This document shows, piece by piece, positions 38,340-45,228 of a stretch of 51,078 nucleotides of DNA (positions within the stretch are counted from its first letter, which is position 1; every line of letters starts with the position of its first letter). The translations under genes and the position numbers were made by a program. The DNA lies in contig JABIXC010000018.1 in the NCBI GenBank assembly GCA_018666775.1, forward strand, positions 1-51,078, written 5' to 3'. Source of the stretch: Rhodospirillales bacterium. GTDB lineage: Bacteria > Pseudomonadota > Alphaproteobacteria > SMXQ01. A model generated the notes under the pieces. It saw only the letters and a program-made list of their open reading frames with translations. It was not told where the DNA came from and did not search any database.

Positions 38340-40183
38340 GCCCCGTCTTCTGCGCTACCGGTTTCTGCTTTATTAACACGGCCCCGATCACCATCAAATT
38401 GAAGTTCAGCCAAATGCCTGTAAAGCCCATCCTTTGCCATCAGTTCATCATGGCTGCCTGTGGCAACAATCCGGCCTTCATCCATGACCACAATTCGATC
38501 CGCCTCTAGTACCGTCGCAAGGCGATGAGCAATCACAATGGAGGTTCTGCCGACCATTAATTTTTCCAGGGCCGCCTGAACCAATCGTTCACTTTCTGCA
38601 TCCAGCGCACTGGTCGCTTCATCCAGCAACAACAAGGCCGGATCGCGCAAAATGGCCCGGGCAATGGCAATACGCTGGCGTTGTCCGCCAGAAAGCCTGA
38701 CGCCCTTTTCCCCAAGATAGGTATCAAAGCCTTCTGGCAACTGGTCTAAAAACTGGTCTGCCGCCGCCGCAGCTGCCGCAACGCGCACGTCTTCATCGGA
38801 TGCATCGGGACGGCCATATCGGATATTTTCCATGCCGGAGGCCGAAAAAATAACCGGGTCCTGGGCCACCAGCCCAATATGGGCGCGCAATGCACCGGGG
38901 GCCACATCACGGATATCCACGCCATCAAAGGTAACGCACCCACGGTCGGGATCATAAAACCGAAGCAGCAGTTGGAACACCGTGGTCTTGCCCGCGCCTG
39001 ATGGCCCCACCAGCGCAATCTTTTCGCCCTTTGTCACCTGCAAGGTAAAATCATCAAGGGCGGCATAATCGGTGCGTGCGGGATAATGAAAGGCAACATT
39101 TTCAAACGTCACTGTACCAAGCGGAGGCGACGGCAGCGTGACAGGGTTGGCCGGAGCCGCAATCGCAGGTTCGGTCACCAGCAATTCACCCAGCCGTTCC
39201 ATCGCACCTGCAGCACGCTGCAGGTCACCGATCACCTCGCTGATGGCACCGGTGGAACCGGCCACCAGCACGGCATAAAAGACGAATGCAGACAGTTCGC
39301 CCGCGCTGATTTTGCCCGTCAATACATCGTGACCGCCGATCCACAAGATGACGCCAACGCCGCCAAACACCAACATGATCACGATGGCCGTCATGAAGGC
39401 GCGGGCCCGCACACGGCGGATGGCCGAACCAAAGGCATCTTCAACCCGGTCTGAAAAGATGCGGCCATCACGGTGTTCATGGCAGAACGCCTGAATGGTC
39501 CCAATGGCATTCAGGCTTTCTTCCACATGGGCCCCAATGTCGGCAATGCGATCCTGGCTGGTGCGCGAAAGGCTGCGCACCTTGCGACCAATAAAAATGA
39601 TCGGAAAAACGACCATGGGCACGAACAGGACAACCATCAAGGTCAGTTTTGAACTGGTCACAGCCAGCATGACCAAACCACCAATCAGCATCACAAAGTT
39701 TCGCATGGCAACCGATGCCGAAGACCCGATCACCACCTGAAGCAACGTGGTGTCGGTGGTAATGCGCGACAGGACTTCACCCACCCGCATGGTTTCAAAA
39801 AACCCCGCATCCAAAGTCAAAATATGAGAAAACGCCTGTTTTCGAATATCGGCAACCACCCGTTCCCCAAGCCAGGACACAAGGGAATAGCGACAATAGG
39901 TGGCAATGGTCAAAACCAGAATCACCCCAAACAGGGCAAACAGCGCCTGATCCAGCAAGCCGCCATTGTTGGTTGAAAACCCATCATCGACCAATGTCCT
40001 GAGACCAAGTCCCAAGGCCAGAACCGTCAAGGCCGCTGTGGTCAACGCCAGGACAGCGCCCGCAACGGCCCATCGATAGGGGGCCACATAGCGCCACAAA
40101 ATGACCAAATCCCGAAGCACCCCACGGGGGCGCTCTCCGTCACTTTTCGTAGCGTTATCTGACATTGATGATGGTTTGGTCAT
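38336..40183 (-). CDS. MsbA-related ABC exporter (TMD-NBD half transporter)
   Basis: 615 residues. Six transmembrane helices in 1-330, then the ATPase domain: Walker A GPSGAGKTTVFQLL, signature LSGGQRQRIAIARA, Walker B LLLLDEATSALD and the H-loop IVIAHRLATV. Matches the MsbA-related half transporters of alphaproteobacteria; lipid or drug export is plausible but the substrate is not visible. Convergent with the MotB-like gene. The C-terminus is short, ending ETGSAEDGA. Confidence 0.9.
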   Translation of the reverse strand: MTKPSSMSDNATKSDGERPRGVLRDLVILWRYVAPYRWAVAGAVLALTTAALTVLALGLGLRTLVDDGFSTNNGGLLDQALFALFGVILVLTIATYCRYSLVSWLGERVVADIRKQAFSHILTLDAGFFETMRVGEVLSRITTDTTLLQVVIGSSASVAMRNFVMLIGGLVMLAVTSSKLTLMVVLFVPMVVFPIIFIGRKVRSLSRTSQDRIADIGAHVEESLNAIGTIQAFCHEHRDGRIFSDRVEDAFGSAIRRVRARAFMTAIVIMLVFGGVGVILWIGGHDVLTGKISAGELSAFVFYAVLVAGSTGAISEVIGDLQRAAGAMERLGELLVTEPAIAAPANPVTLPSPPLGTVTFENVAFHYPARTDYAALDDFTLQVTKGEKIALVGPSGAGKTTVFQLLLRFYDPDRGCVTFDGVDIRDVAPGALRAHIGLVAQDPVIFSASGMENIRYGRPDASDEDVRVAAAAAAADQFLDQLPEGFDTYLGEKGVRLSGGQRQRIAIARAILRDPALLLLDEATSALDAESERLVQAALEKLMVGRTSIVIAHRLATVLEADRIVVMDEGRIVATGSHDELMAKDGLYRHLAELQFDGDRGRVNKAETGSAEDGA

Positions 40184-40411
40184 ATTTAGGCGATCCCGTT
40201 CTTATATTTCTAATATTTGGGCCAGTATTTGGCCGTAATGTAGTCCTTCGCGCGTCCAGATTCACCCTTATTTTCTAATATGTTCTGGGGGGCTTTCATC
40301 AAACTTGCTGTCACTCAGTTTAGACCCCTTGCAATCATCGTCCGATTTCGATAGAAAGAGCCCTCTTTTATACAGTTATTCGCCGCATTGCGGCCCAACG
40401 AGGCTTTCGCC

Positions 40412-40636
40412 ATGAAAAAAGACATCCATCCTGATTATCACGAAATCACCGTGGTCATGACTGACGGGACCGAATACAAGACCCGCTCAACCTGGGGAAA
40501 AGCTGGCGATACCATGAAGCTCGATATTGATTCTAAATCCCATCCTGCATGGACCGGGGTTCATCGCCTGATTGATTCCGGTGGCCAGCTTGCCAAGTTC
40601 AACAAGCGCTTCCAGGGTCTTGGACTGAAGTCCTAG
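40412..40636 (+). CDS. rpmE: 50S ribosomal protein L31
   Basis: 74 residues from [10 protein letters not shown] (ATG 40412), with GAGG eight bases before; the longer frame from a TTG at 40388 is not supported. [21 protein letters not shown] and HPAWTG follow. It has no CxxC zinc ligands, the zinc-free form usual in alphaproteobacteria. L31 lies at the bridge between subunits. A bidirectional terminator follows. Confidence 0.96.
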   Translation: MKKDIHPDYHEITVVMTDGTEYKTRSTWGKAGDTMKLDIDSKSHPAWTGVHRLIDSGGQLAKFNKRFQGLGLKS

Positions 40637-40658
40637 CCAAAAAAATAGCAAAAAATAA

Positions 40659-40679
40659 GGGCGGAAACCTGTTCCGCCC
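40659..40679 (+). terminator. Hairpin after rpmE
   Basis: GGGCGGAA-ACCTG-TTCCGCCC, a perfect 8-bp stem just past the rpmE stop, without its own T run; it directly precedes the stronger terminator at 40683-40713. Confidence 0.55.
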
Positions 40680-40682
40680 CCA

Positions 40683-40713
40683 AAAAAGGCTGGTTTGATT
40701 GACCGGCCTTTTT
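40683..40713. terminator. Bidirectional terminator between rpmE and rcdA
   Basis: AAAAAGGCTGGT (40683-40694) pairs with ACCGGCCTTTTT (40702-40713), 12 pairs with one G-T. T runs are present on both strands, serving the convergent rpmE and rcdA transcripts. Confidence 0.85.
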
Positions 40714-40727
40714 CTATTGGATTGTAA

Positions 40728-41174
40728 TCAGTGAATAGTCAGGGATGGATCGCCATTCGTGCGATCTGGAATATTGGACGCATTGCCGGTCAATGCGTCG
40801 AGACGGGACACACGCTGATAAAATGCTTCGCTGCGTTCCATCAGTTCGACCAAATGTTCCGACAAACCCTTCAACGTGCGTTCGTCATTGCTGAACAGGA
40901 CAGAACGCTGATCCAGCCGGTATTCATCGAGAAATTCTTCCATCTCGATCTCACCTTCATGAACTGCTCTGCGCGCTAAAAACCACGTCATAAGGTTTAT
41001 CACCCTTGAAGTGAGCCGGGTTGTTTCCAGCGTCGTGCAGAGTTGCTCTGCGATGCCTAAGGAGGCACTATCAATTTTTTCTTCAAAGGCAATGTAGTCG
41101 CGCGATTCGATCAAAAGATCCATCGCTTCTTCAAAGGTTTTTGAGAAAATTTTGGGTGCGCCCTGTTCCTGCAT
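40728..41174 (-). CDS. rcdA: RcdA-like protein (DUF1465), adaptor for CtrA proteolysis
   Basis: 148 residues from the ATG at 41174, set by AGGGAG six bases upstream. All-helical, with segments TFEEAMDLLIESRDYIAFEE, LETTRLTSRVINLMTWFLAR and a FLDEYRLD motif, as in DUF1465 proteins; the C-terminal 20 residues are disordered. In Caulobacter RcdA joins CpdR and PopA to deliver CtrA to ClpXP. A perfect CtrA box lies 80-95 bp upstream, so CtrA probably controls it, a negative-feedback arrangement. The symbol is by family, not by tested function. Confidence 0.82.
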   Translation of the reverse strand: MQEQGAPKIFSKTFEEAMDLLIESRDYIAFEEKIDSASLGIAEQLCTTLETTRLTSRVINLMTWFLARRAVHEGEIEMEEFLDEYRLDQRSVLFSNDERTLKGLSEHLVELMERSEAFYQRVSRLDALTGNASNIPDRTNGDPSLTIH

Positions 41175-41252
41175 TTTGTGCTCCCTACGCTTTACGCTTA
41201 ATGGCACTTCGGATCCTAGCGGTTCCCAGCGCCCTCCAACTCTTCGAAAAGA

Positions 41253-41268
41253 TTAACAGTTTCTTAAC
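41253..41268. promoter_or_regulatory. CtrA box upstream of rcdA
   Basis: TTAA-CAGTTTC-TTAAC, a perfect match to the CtrA consensus TTAA-N7-TTAAC, 79 bp before the rcdA start. RcdA promotes CtrA degradation in Caulobacter, so a CtrA site here makes regulatory sense. Confidence 0.75.
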
Positions 41269-41380
41269 AAGAAATAAACCGCTCGGAGAGCAGATTCACG
41301 AAAAAAGTTCGTAATTAATAATGAATATCAATGTGTTAACCATATTTCACCGCGTAAGGACTGGGTTTCCGCCTCATTAA

Positions 41381-41415
41381 AAAAGACTTCGGGCCAATGT
41401 GCACCGAAGTCTTTT
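41381..41415. terminator. Strong bidirectional terminator
   Basis: AAAAGACTTCGG (41381-41392) and CCGAAGTCTTTT (41404-41415) form a perfect 12-bp stem around an 11-base loop, with T runs on both strands. No annotated gene ends into it from either side: rcdA starts 200 bp away and points away. It may end an uncharted small RNA. Confidence 0.75.
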
Positions 41416-41420
41416 GCTGT

Positions 41421-41452
41421 TTTTTGCGAACCGGGGTTTTTGCGAACCGGGT
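41421..41452. repeat. Tandem 16-bp duplication
   Basis: TTTTTGCGAACCGGGG at 41421-41436 is repeated at 41437-41452 with only the last base changed. Confidence 0.85.
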
Positions 41453-41461
41453 TCCAAAAAC

Positions 41462-41491
41462 ATGGCCCACAATTATATGGCCCACAATTAT
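41462..41491. repeat. Tandem 15-bp duplication creating paired TATAAT elements
   Basis: ATGGCCCACAATTAT occurs at 41462-41476 and again, identical, at 41477-41491. Read on the minus strand each copy ends next to ATAATTG, so two -10-like TATAAT boxes lie 15 bp apart. Confidence 0.85.
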
Positions 41492-41530
41492 AAAGAGCCG
41501 CCCCGCGCATTTGCCTGAGGCGACTCTTTT
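41492..41530. terminator. Terminator-like hairpin
   Basis: AAAGAG-C-CGCC pairs with GGCG-A-CTCTTT (one mismatch) around a 15-base loop; TTTT follows on the plus strand and TTTATAATT on the minus strand. No annotated gene runs into it. Confidence 0.6.
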
Positions 41531-41691
41531 AATTATGAGCCTCGACCTGTTAAACCTTCCGGTCTCTTGTGACCGTATAACGGCGCAGAAAATGAGTCAA
41601 AACAATAGTTAGGTTTGGTTAACCATAATGGCCATCCCCCAATCCATCCCGCACACGCGCCCGGGCAAATGCAGAGAAAAAACCAAAAAAA

Positions 41692-41716
41692 CAGCCGCCC
41701 CGAAGGGCGGCTGAAA
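41692..41716 (-). terminator. Rho-independent terminator
   Basis: Minus strand: CAGCCGCCC-TTCG-GGGCGGCTG, a perfect 9-bp stem with a UUCG-type loop, followed by seven T. It is 180 bp past the DUF1192 stop, a long trailer, or it ends a short RNA begun at the CtrA box at 41807-41822. Confidence 0.85.
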
Positions 41717-41806
41717 GTTTAACAGGGAGGCGTCAAAAGGATTGGACTATGTCCAATGGGCAATTCTTGACGGGAATTGCGTAGGTATGAGAATAAGACG
41801 CATTGG

Positions 41807-41822
41807 TTAATCGCGCCTTAAC
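41807..41822. promoter_or_regulatory. CtrA box in the DUF1192-rcdA intergenic region
   Basis: TTAA-TCGCGCC-TTAAC on the plus strand and TTAA-GGCGCGA-TTAAC on the minus strand: a perfect match both ways. On the minus strand TATTCT and ATACCT lie at -10 distance, pointing to a transcript that would end at the terminator 90 bp on. Confidence 0.7.
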
Positions 41823-41895
41823 AAACCACACATTTTTTCCGGTATTTGTTAAGGTATTGGGGCTAATCCCATATAATCCACCAATTTTATAAATA

Positions 41896-42081
41896 TTATT
41901 TGCGAAAAATAGTTTCCGCGCTCATCCGATCATTTTGTTTTTGCCCAATGGCCGTCTCGGTCCGAGCAATTTCGGCCTTTAATTGCACGATATAATCAGT
42001 CAATTCTTCGATCGATAGCGTGTCAAATACCCGGGGCACCAAGCCTGTCGGCTTTTGGGGGGGGGCTAAATCTTCATCCAT
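41896..42081 (-). CDS. DUF1192 family protein
   Basis: 61 residues. FDTLSIEELTDYIVQLKAEIARTETAI is the DUF1192 core, a short helical heptad segment; the start is polar and Pro-rich. Such proteins are common in alphaproteobacteria and have no assigned role. GGAG lies ten bases before the ATG. It is divergent from trcR, and the 209 bp between them hold the palindrome at 42187-42202. Confidence 0.82.
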   Translation of the reverse strand: MDEDLAPPQKPTGLVPRVFDTLSIEELTDYIVQLKAEIARTETAIGQKQNDRMSAETIFRK

Positions 42082-42186
42082 TGCATCAATTCTCCTGGAA
42101 TTCTGCCGTTTTTACGGCCAGATGGCACATATGACAGAAGCATTTGTCCATCAGCCATAGAAACTATATGATGGTGCCAAGTCCAT

Positions 42187-42202
42187 TGCCACATATGTGG
42201 CA
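42187..42202. promoter_or_regulatory. Perfect 16-bp palindrome between DUF1192 and trcR
   Basis: TGCCACATATGTGGCA is self-complementary. Its core CACATATG recurs at 42127-42134, 64 bp away, within GGCACATATGAC. The pair sits in the divergent promoter region and looks like a dimeric operator; the binding protein is unknown. Confidence 0.55.
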
Positions 42203-42206
42203 GCGG

Positions 42207-42241
42207 CCCGGGCACGGAATCTTCAGAATCCGGCGCCCGGG
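42207..42241. promoter_or_regulatory. GC-rich hairpin with two GAATC sites in the trcR leader
   Basis: CCCGGGC/GCCCGGG plus CGGA/TCCG form an interrupted 11-bp stem about 50 bp before the trcR start. The loop side carries GAATC at 42217-42221 and 42226-42230; GANTC is the CcrM methylation site in alphaproteobacteria. A regulatory role is inference. Confidence 0.4.
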
Positions 42242-42290
42242 TCTATTATTTTGAGCTCAAGCACCCAAATTTATTGATTAAGGAGGGAAC

Positions 42291-42962
42291 ATGGTTCTCC
42301 CACTCATGCCCAAAGCAACCGCCGTTTGGTTGATTGAAAACACAGCCCTGCAATTTAACCAGATTGCGGCCTTTACCGGCCTGCATGCGCTGGAAGTTCA
42401 GGCCATTGCCGATGAAGAGGTTGCCGTCGGCATTGTCGGCCTCGATCCCATCCCCAATGGGCAGCTGACGACGGAAGAAATCGCACGCTGCGAAAAAGAC
42501 CCCGACACTGTTTTGGAAATGGCCATCCCAAAAACACCGCGCCCAACCCCAAAGACCAAGGGGCCGCGCTACACTGCTGTTGCCAAACGCCAGGAACGGC
42601 CCGATGCCATTGCCTGGCTGTTGCGCCACTATCCGGAACTGACAGACGGCCAGATTGGCAAGCTGGTTGGGACGACAAAAAGCACCATTAATGCCGTGCG
42701 CGACCGAACCCATTGGAAAGGGGCCAATCTTAAGCCCATTGACCCTGTGGATATTGGCATCTGTTCCTATGAAATTCTGCTTGAAGCCGTTCAGGTTGCC
42801 CGCAAGCGCGTCGCCCGTGCCGAAGAACGCGCCGCCCGGGAAGCGCGCAAGGTTGAAAGAGAAGCCGCCGCCGCCAAGGCCACAGCAGAAGCAGCGGCAG
42901 CAGAACCGGCGGGCAATAGTCAATCAAACGATGACACCCAGGACGACGCCAATAGCCAATAG
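42291..42962 (+). CDS. trcR: Cell-cycle transcriptional regulator TrcR (DUF1013)
   Basis: 223 residues. Two helix-turn-helix-like parts: TAVWLIENTALQFNQIAAFTG at the start and RPDAIAWLLRHYPELTDGQI followed by GTTKSTINAVRDRTHW in the middle; then a conserved LKPIDPVDIGICSYEILLEA. The end (175-223) is an Ala/Glu/Arg helix followed by a disordered Asn/Asp tail. Known in alphaproteobacteria as a cell-cycle-linked regulator. AAGGAGG lies five bases before the ATG. It shares this neighbourhood with rcdA and DUF1192. Confidence 0.85.
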   Translation: MVLPLMPKATAVWLIENTALQFNQIAAFTGLHALEVQAIADEEVAVGIVGLDPIPNGQLTTEEIARCEKDPDTVLEMAIPKTPRPTPKTKGPRYTAVAKRQERPDAIAWLLRHYPELTDGQIGKLVGTTKSTINAVRDRTHWKGANLKPIDPVDIGICSYEILLEAVQVARKRVARAEERAAREARKVEREAAAAKATAEAAAAEPAGNSQSNDDTQDDANSQ

Positions 42963-43012
42963 CTTGGCGTTACCGGCCCCGGGTTAAGCCTTAGAAAATT
43001 TGCAAATGTAGC

Positions 43013-43046
43013 GGCTTGTGGTGGCCCCAAAATGGCCCCACAAGCC
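43013..43046. terminator. Long hairpin between trcR and ydcH (convergent)
   Basis: GGCTTGTGG-T-GGCC pairs with GGCC-CCACAAGCC: 13 pairs with one bulged T and a 7-base loop. No T run, so it may act as an RNA-end stabiliser or as a weak terminator for both genes. Confidence 0.5.
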
Positions 43047-43063
43047 CGCGCATTTCAAAAGGC

Positions 43064-43105
43064 CCGCGCCGTCAAGCGGCTAGAAAGTCCGCGCCGTCAA
43101 GCGGC
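43064..43105. repeat. 17-bp direct repeat spanning the ydcH stop
   Basis: CCGCGCCGTCAAGCGGC occurs at 43064-43080 and 43089-43105. The second copy includes the last codons and the stop of the YdcH gene; the first lies just beyond it. Confidence 0.85.
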
Positions 43106-43264
43106 GACCAACCGCTGCAACTCGTCTTTTATTTTTAATTTTTTGCGTTTGAGATCAGCAACGATCTCTTCGTTTGGGTAAAGATGCCCGAGCTCTTCAT
43201 TGATTTTTTTCTCAAGCCCGGCGTGATCGGTTTTCAACTCAGTGATGAGATTTTCCGAAACCAT
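43097..43264 (-). CDS. YdcH family protein (DUF465)
   Basis: 55 residues, too short for the usual ORF cut-off. The protein begins MVSENLITELKTDHAGLEKK and contains LKRKKLKIKDEL, the DUF465 pattern: one helical hairpin with conserved HxxLxxxI and LKKxKLxIKDEI-type segments. AAGGAG lies six bases before the ATG at 43264; a second, out-of-frame ATG begins at 43268. Function unknown; such proteins are widespread in proteobacteria. Same strand as the TIGR02444 and phosphofructokinase genes upstream. Confidence 0.88.
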   Translation of the reverse strand: MVSENLITELKTDHAGLEKKINEELGHLYPNEEIVADLKRKKLKIKDELQRLVAA

Positions 43265-43425
43265 TCATTGCTCCTTGTCGCCATTACAATGTCGACAGGC
43301 TGATACACGCCCCGCCCAGTCCAACAGTGCCTGAATAACCAGGACACGGCGCGGAACCAACCGTCAAAGATATGCTACCCCAAACTTTTTATAACGCCAA
43401 GAGAAGCCAAGATTTTTTTTTATAA

Positions 43426-44001
43426 TCAGAGGAGAATTTTCGAGAACTTCAGCGCATTTTCTGAGGCCAGGCCAGGAAAAGCCTGAAGAAGAATATCTGC
43501 GTAATCATTTGCCGTGGCGGTTTCAAAAGCAATCGCGCGTGCATCAAGATAGGTATCAAAATTTTTCGCAGCTGCCTTGGCTCGCTGATCCATCTCCAAA
43601 GCACCCGCCCCTGCTTTCTGGCCCCCGGCTTCCCGGCTGATGGCATTACACAGGATTAATTGTTCCAGATGTTCTGAATCAATTTCTGTCGCCTGAATAT
43701 CGGCCCGAAGGGCCGTGCGCAGGCTTTCGTCCACATGATGAAAAGAATCCTTCATGCCCTGGCGCACAGCACGCAATCCCTTAACCACCTGTTCATGCCA
43801 ATCTTCACTGGCCGACATCACCGCTTTCATTTCCCCATCATCCAGAACCCCCCTGCCGGTTTCGCCCAACCACAGGCAAAACAGCATGATGTTAACGTCG
43901 ATGCCATGACGAGACTGGATATTCAAACACGCCTGTCCCACCCCATCGCAGCGATAGACCCTGAGGGCAAAGTCCCAAAAGGGATGTTCGGGAAATTCCA
44001 T
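43426..44001 (-). CDS. TIGR02444 family protein
   Basis: 191 residues, helical. The opening HPFWDFALRVYRCDGVGQAC and DVNIMLFCLWLGETGRG are the signature of this uncharacterised family; the second half (DMQRAK-type helices) is less conserved. No membrane helix or signal. It lies three bases after the phosphofructokinase stop, so the two are co-transcribed. A run of T follows its stop. Role unknown. Confidence 0.85.
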   Translation of the reverse strand: MEFPEHPFWDFALRVYRCDGVGQACLNIQSRHGIDVNIMLFCLWLGETGRGVLDDGEMKAVMSASEDWHEQVVKGLRAVRQGMKDSFHHVDESLRTALRADIQATEIDSEHLEQLILCNAISREAGGQKAGAGALEMDQRAKAAAKNFDTYLDARAIAFETATANDYADILLQAFPGLASENALKFSKILL

Positions 44002-44004
44002 TTT

Positions 44005-45108
44005 TCACCTGTCTCCAAAAGAAATATCAAGCCCACGGGCCGTGCGCACCAGATCACCCTCAAGGTCAACCTTTCGGGTCACGGTCATGACATCGGCCAG
44101 ATCAATATCCACGACCTTTCTATTTTGCCATGCGACCATACGCCCAAAGCCACCCTCGTGTACCAAATCCACCGCACGAACCCCAAAGGCAGACCCCAAA
44201 ACCCGATCCGTGGTTGCAGGGGTGCCGCCACGCTGCACATGACCCAGCATGTTAAACCGCGTTTCGCGGCCGGTTACACTGGCCAGCTGATCGGCAAGAT
44301 AATGACCGATCCCGCCATACCGGGTTTTTTCCTGCTCATTATGGATGGTGACTGCTTCGCCGGTTTCGGTCTGACAGCCTTCTGCCACCACCATCAATGC
44401 AAAATTACGGCCATAGGTTTTTTCGATGTCATTAATCTTTTGAACGATTGATGTAAGCGAATACGGAATTTCAGGAATTAAAATGATGTCCGCCCCACCA
44501 GCGATCCCGGCAGAAAGGGCGATATGCCCGGCATCCCGGCCCATCACTTCCAAAATCATGATCCGCGAATGGGACGCGGCCGTGGTGTGCAGCCGGTCCA
44601 GTGCCTCTGTCGCAACATTCACCGCCGTAATGTAGCCAATGGCGTTTTCTGTCCCCGCAACATCATTGTCGATAGTTTTTGGAATGCCCACCATATTGAT
44701 GCCACCCTGGGCTGCCAATTTACCCAGGATGCGCAAAGACCCATCGCCGCCAATGGTGATCAACGCATCAAGGCCAAGCTTCTTATATCCAGCGATGGCC
44801 TCTTCGGAACGGTCTTTTATGCTGCCATCGGGCATCGGAAAAGCGAAGGGATCGCCGCTGGACGTCGTGCCAATCATCGTGCCCCCCATGCGAAGGGCTT
44901 CGCCTTGAAACATGTCGAGGGTAAGGTTGATGCTTTCGGGTGGGTCCGCCATAAGCCCGCGTGTGCCACGAAGAATCCCGACGATGTCCCAGTCATACGC
45001 TGTCACCCCACGGTGCACGATGGCACGAATGACGGCATTAAGCCCCGCGCAGTCTCCACCGCTGGTCAGAACCCCAATCCGCTTTTTATCTCTTACCTCA
45101 GATGCCAC
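44005..45108 (-). CDS. pfkA: 6-phosphofructokinase, mixed-substrate (group III) type
   Basis: 367 residues. GVLTSGGDCAGLNAVIRA at 12-29, GGDGS at 120-124, PKTIDND at 143-149 and MGRDAGHIAL. In E. coli numbering residue 104 is Gly, as in ATP-using enzymes, while 124 is Lys, as in PPi-using ones. This combination marks the long clade that includes ATP-dependent actinobacterial enzymes; ATP use is more likely but not proven. The start is GTG. Upstream is a run of nine C (45172-45180 on the minus strand), about 65 bp before the start. Paired with a class I aldolase gene elsewhere in the window, it suggests a working Embden-Meyerhof route. Confidence 0.9.
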   Translation of the reverse strand: MASEVRDKKRIGVLTSGGDCAGLNAVIRAIVHRGVTAYDWDIVGILRGTRGLMADPPESINLTLDMFQGEALRMGGTMIGTTSSGDPFAFPMPDGSIKDRSEEAIAGYKKLGLDALITIGGDGSLRILGKLAAQGGINMVGIPKTIDNDVAGTENAIGYITAVNVATEALDRLHTTAASHSRIMILEVMGRDAGHIALSAGIAGGADIILIPEIPYSLTSIVQKINDIEKTYGRNFALMVVAEGCQTETGEAVTIHNEQEKTRYGGIGHYLADQLASVTGRETRFNMLGHVQRGGTPATTDRVLGSAFGVRAVDLVHEGGFGRMVAWQNRKVVDIDLADVMTVTRKVDLEGDLVRTARGLDISFGDR

Positions 45109-45171
45109 GACCCTGTTCCTGTGTTTGTAAAGCGCATCAAAACTTAATCCACCATAGCACGCTCATAACAC

Positions 45172-45200
45172 GGGGGGGGGCCTTGCAACATCAGGCAAGG
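45172..45200. other. Poly-G tract next to a hairpin, between pfkA and the GGDEF gene
   Basis: Nine G in a row (45172-45180) lie beside CCTTGC/GCAAGG (45181-45200), a 6-bp stem just beyond the GGDEF stop. The tract falls in the presumed pfkA promoter/leader and could slip in length. Confidence 0.55.
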
Positions 45201-45228
45201 TCCAGACAGAAAATTAAAAATTAAAGTA

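Larger units (their letters stand above)
41208..41895. other. Gene-free 690-bp region with CtrA boxes and three terminator-like hairpins
   Basis: No open frame with family character on either strand. It holds CtrA boxes at 41253-41268 and 41807-41822, hairpins at 41381-41415, 41492-41530 and 41692-41716, and two short tandem duplications (41421-41452, 41462-41491). All three hairpins have T runs on the minus strand, so several short minus-strand transcripts could end here. The first 45 bp before 41253 are the rcdA leader. Confidence 0.7.

Noticed and set aside
41609-41624. Third CtrA box in the rcdA-DUF1192 gap (TTAG, six bases, TTAACC)
   Set aside because: One base off in the first half and spacer of six instead of seven.
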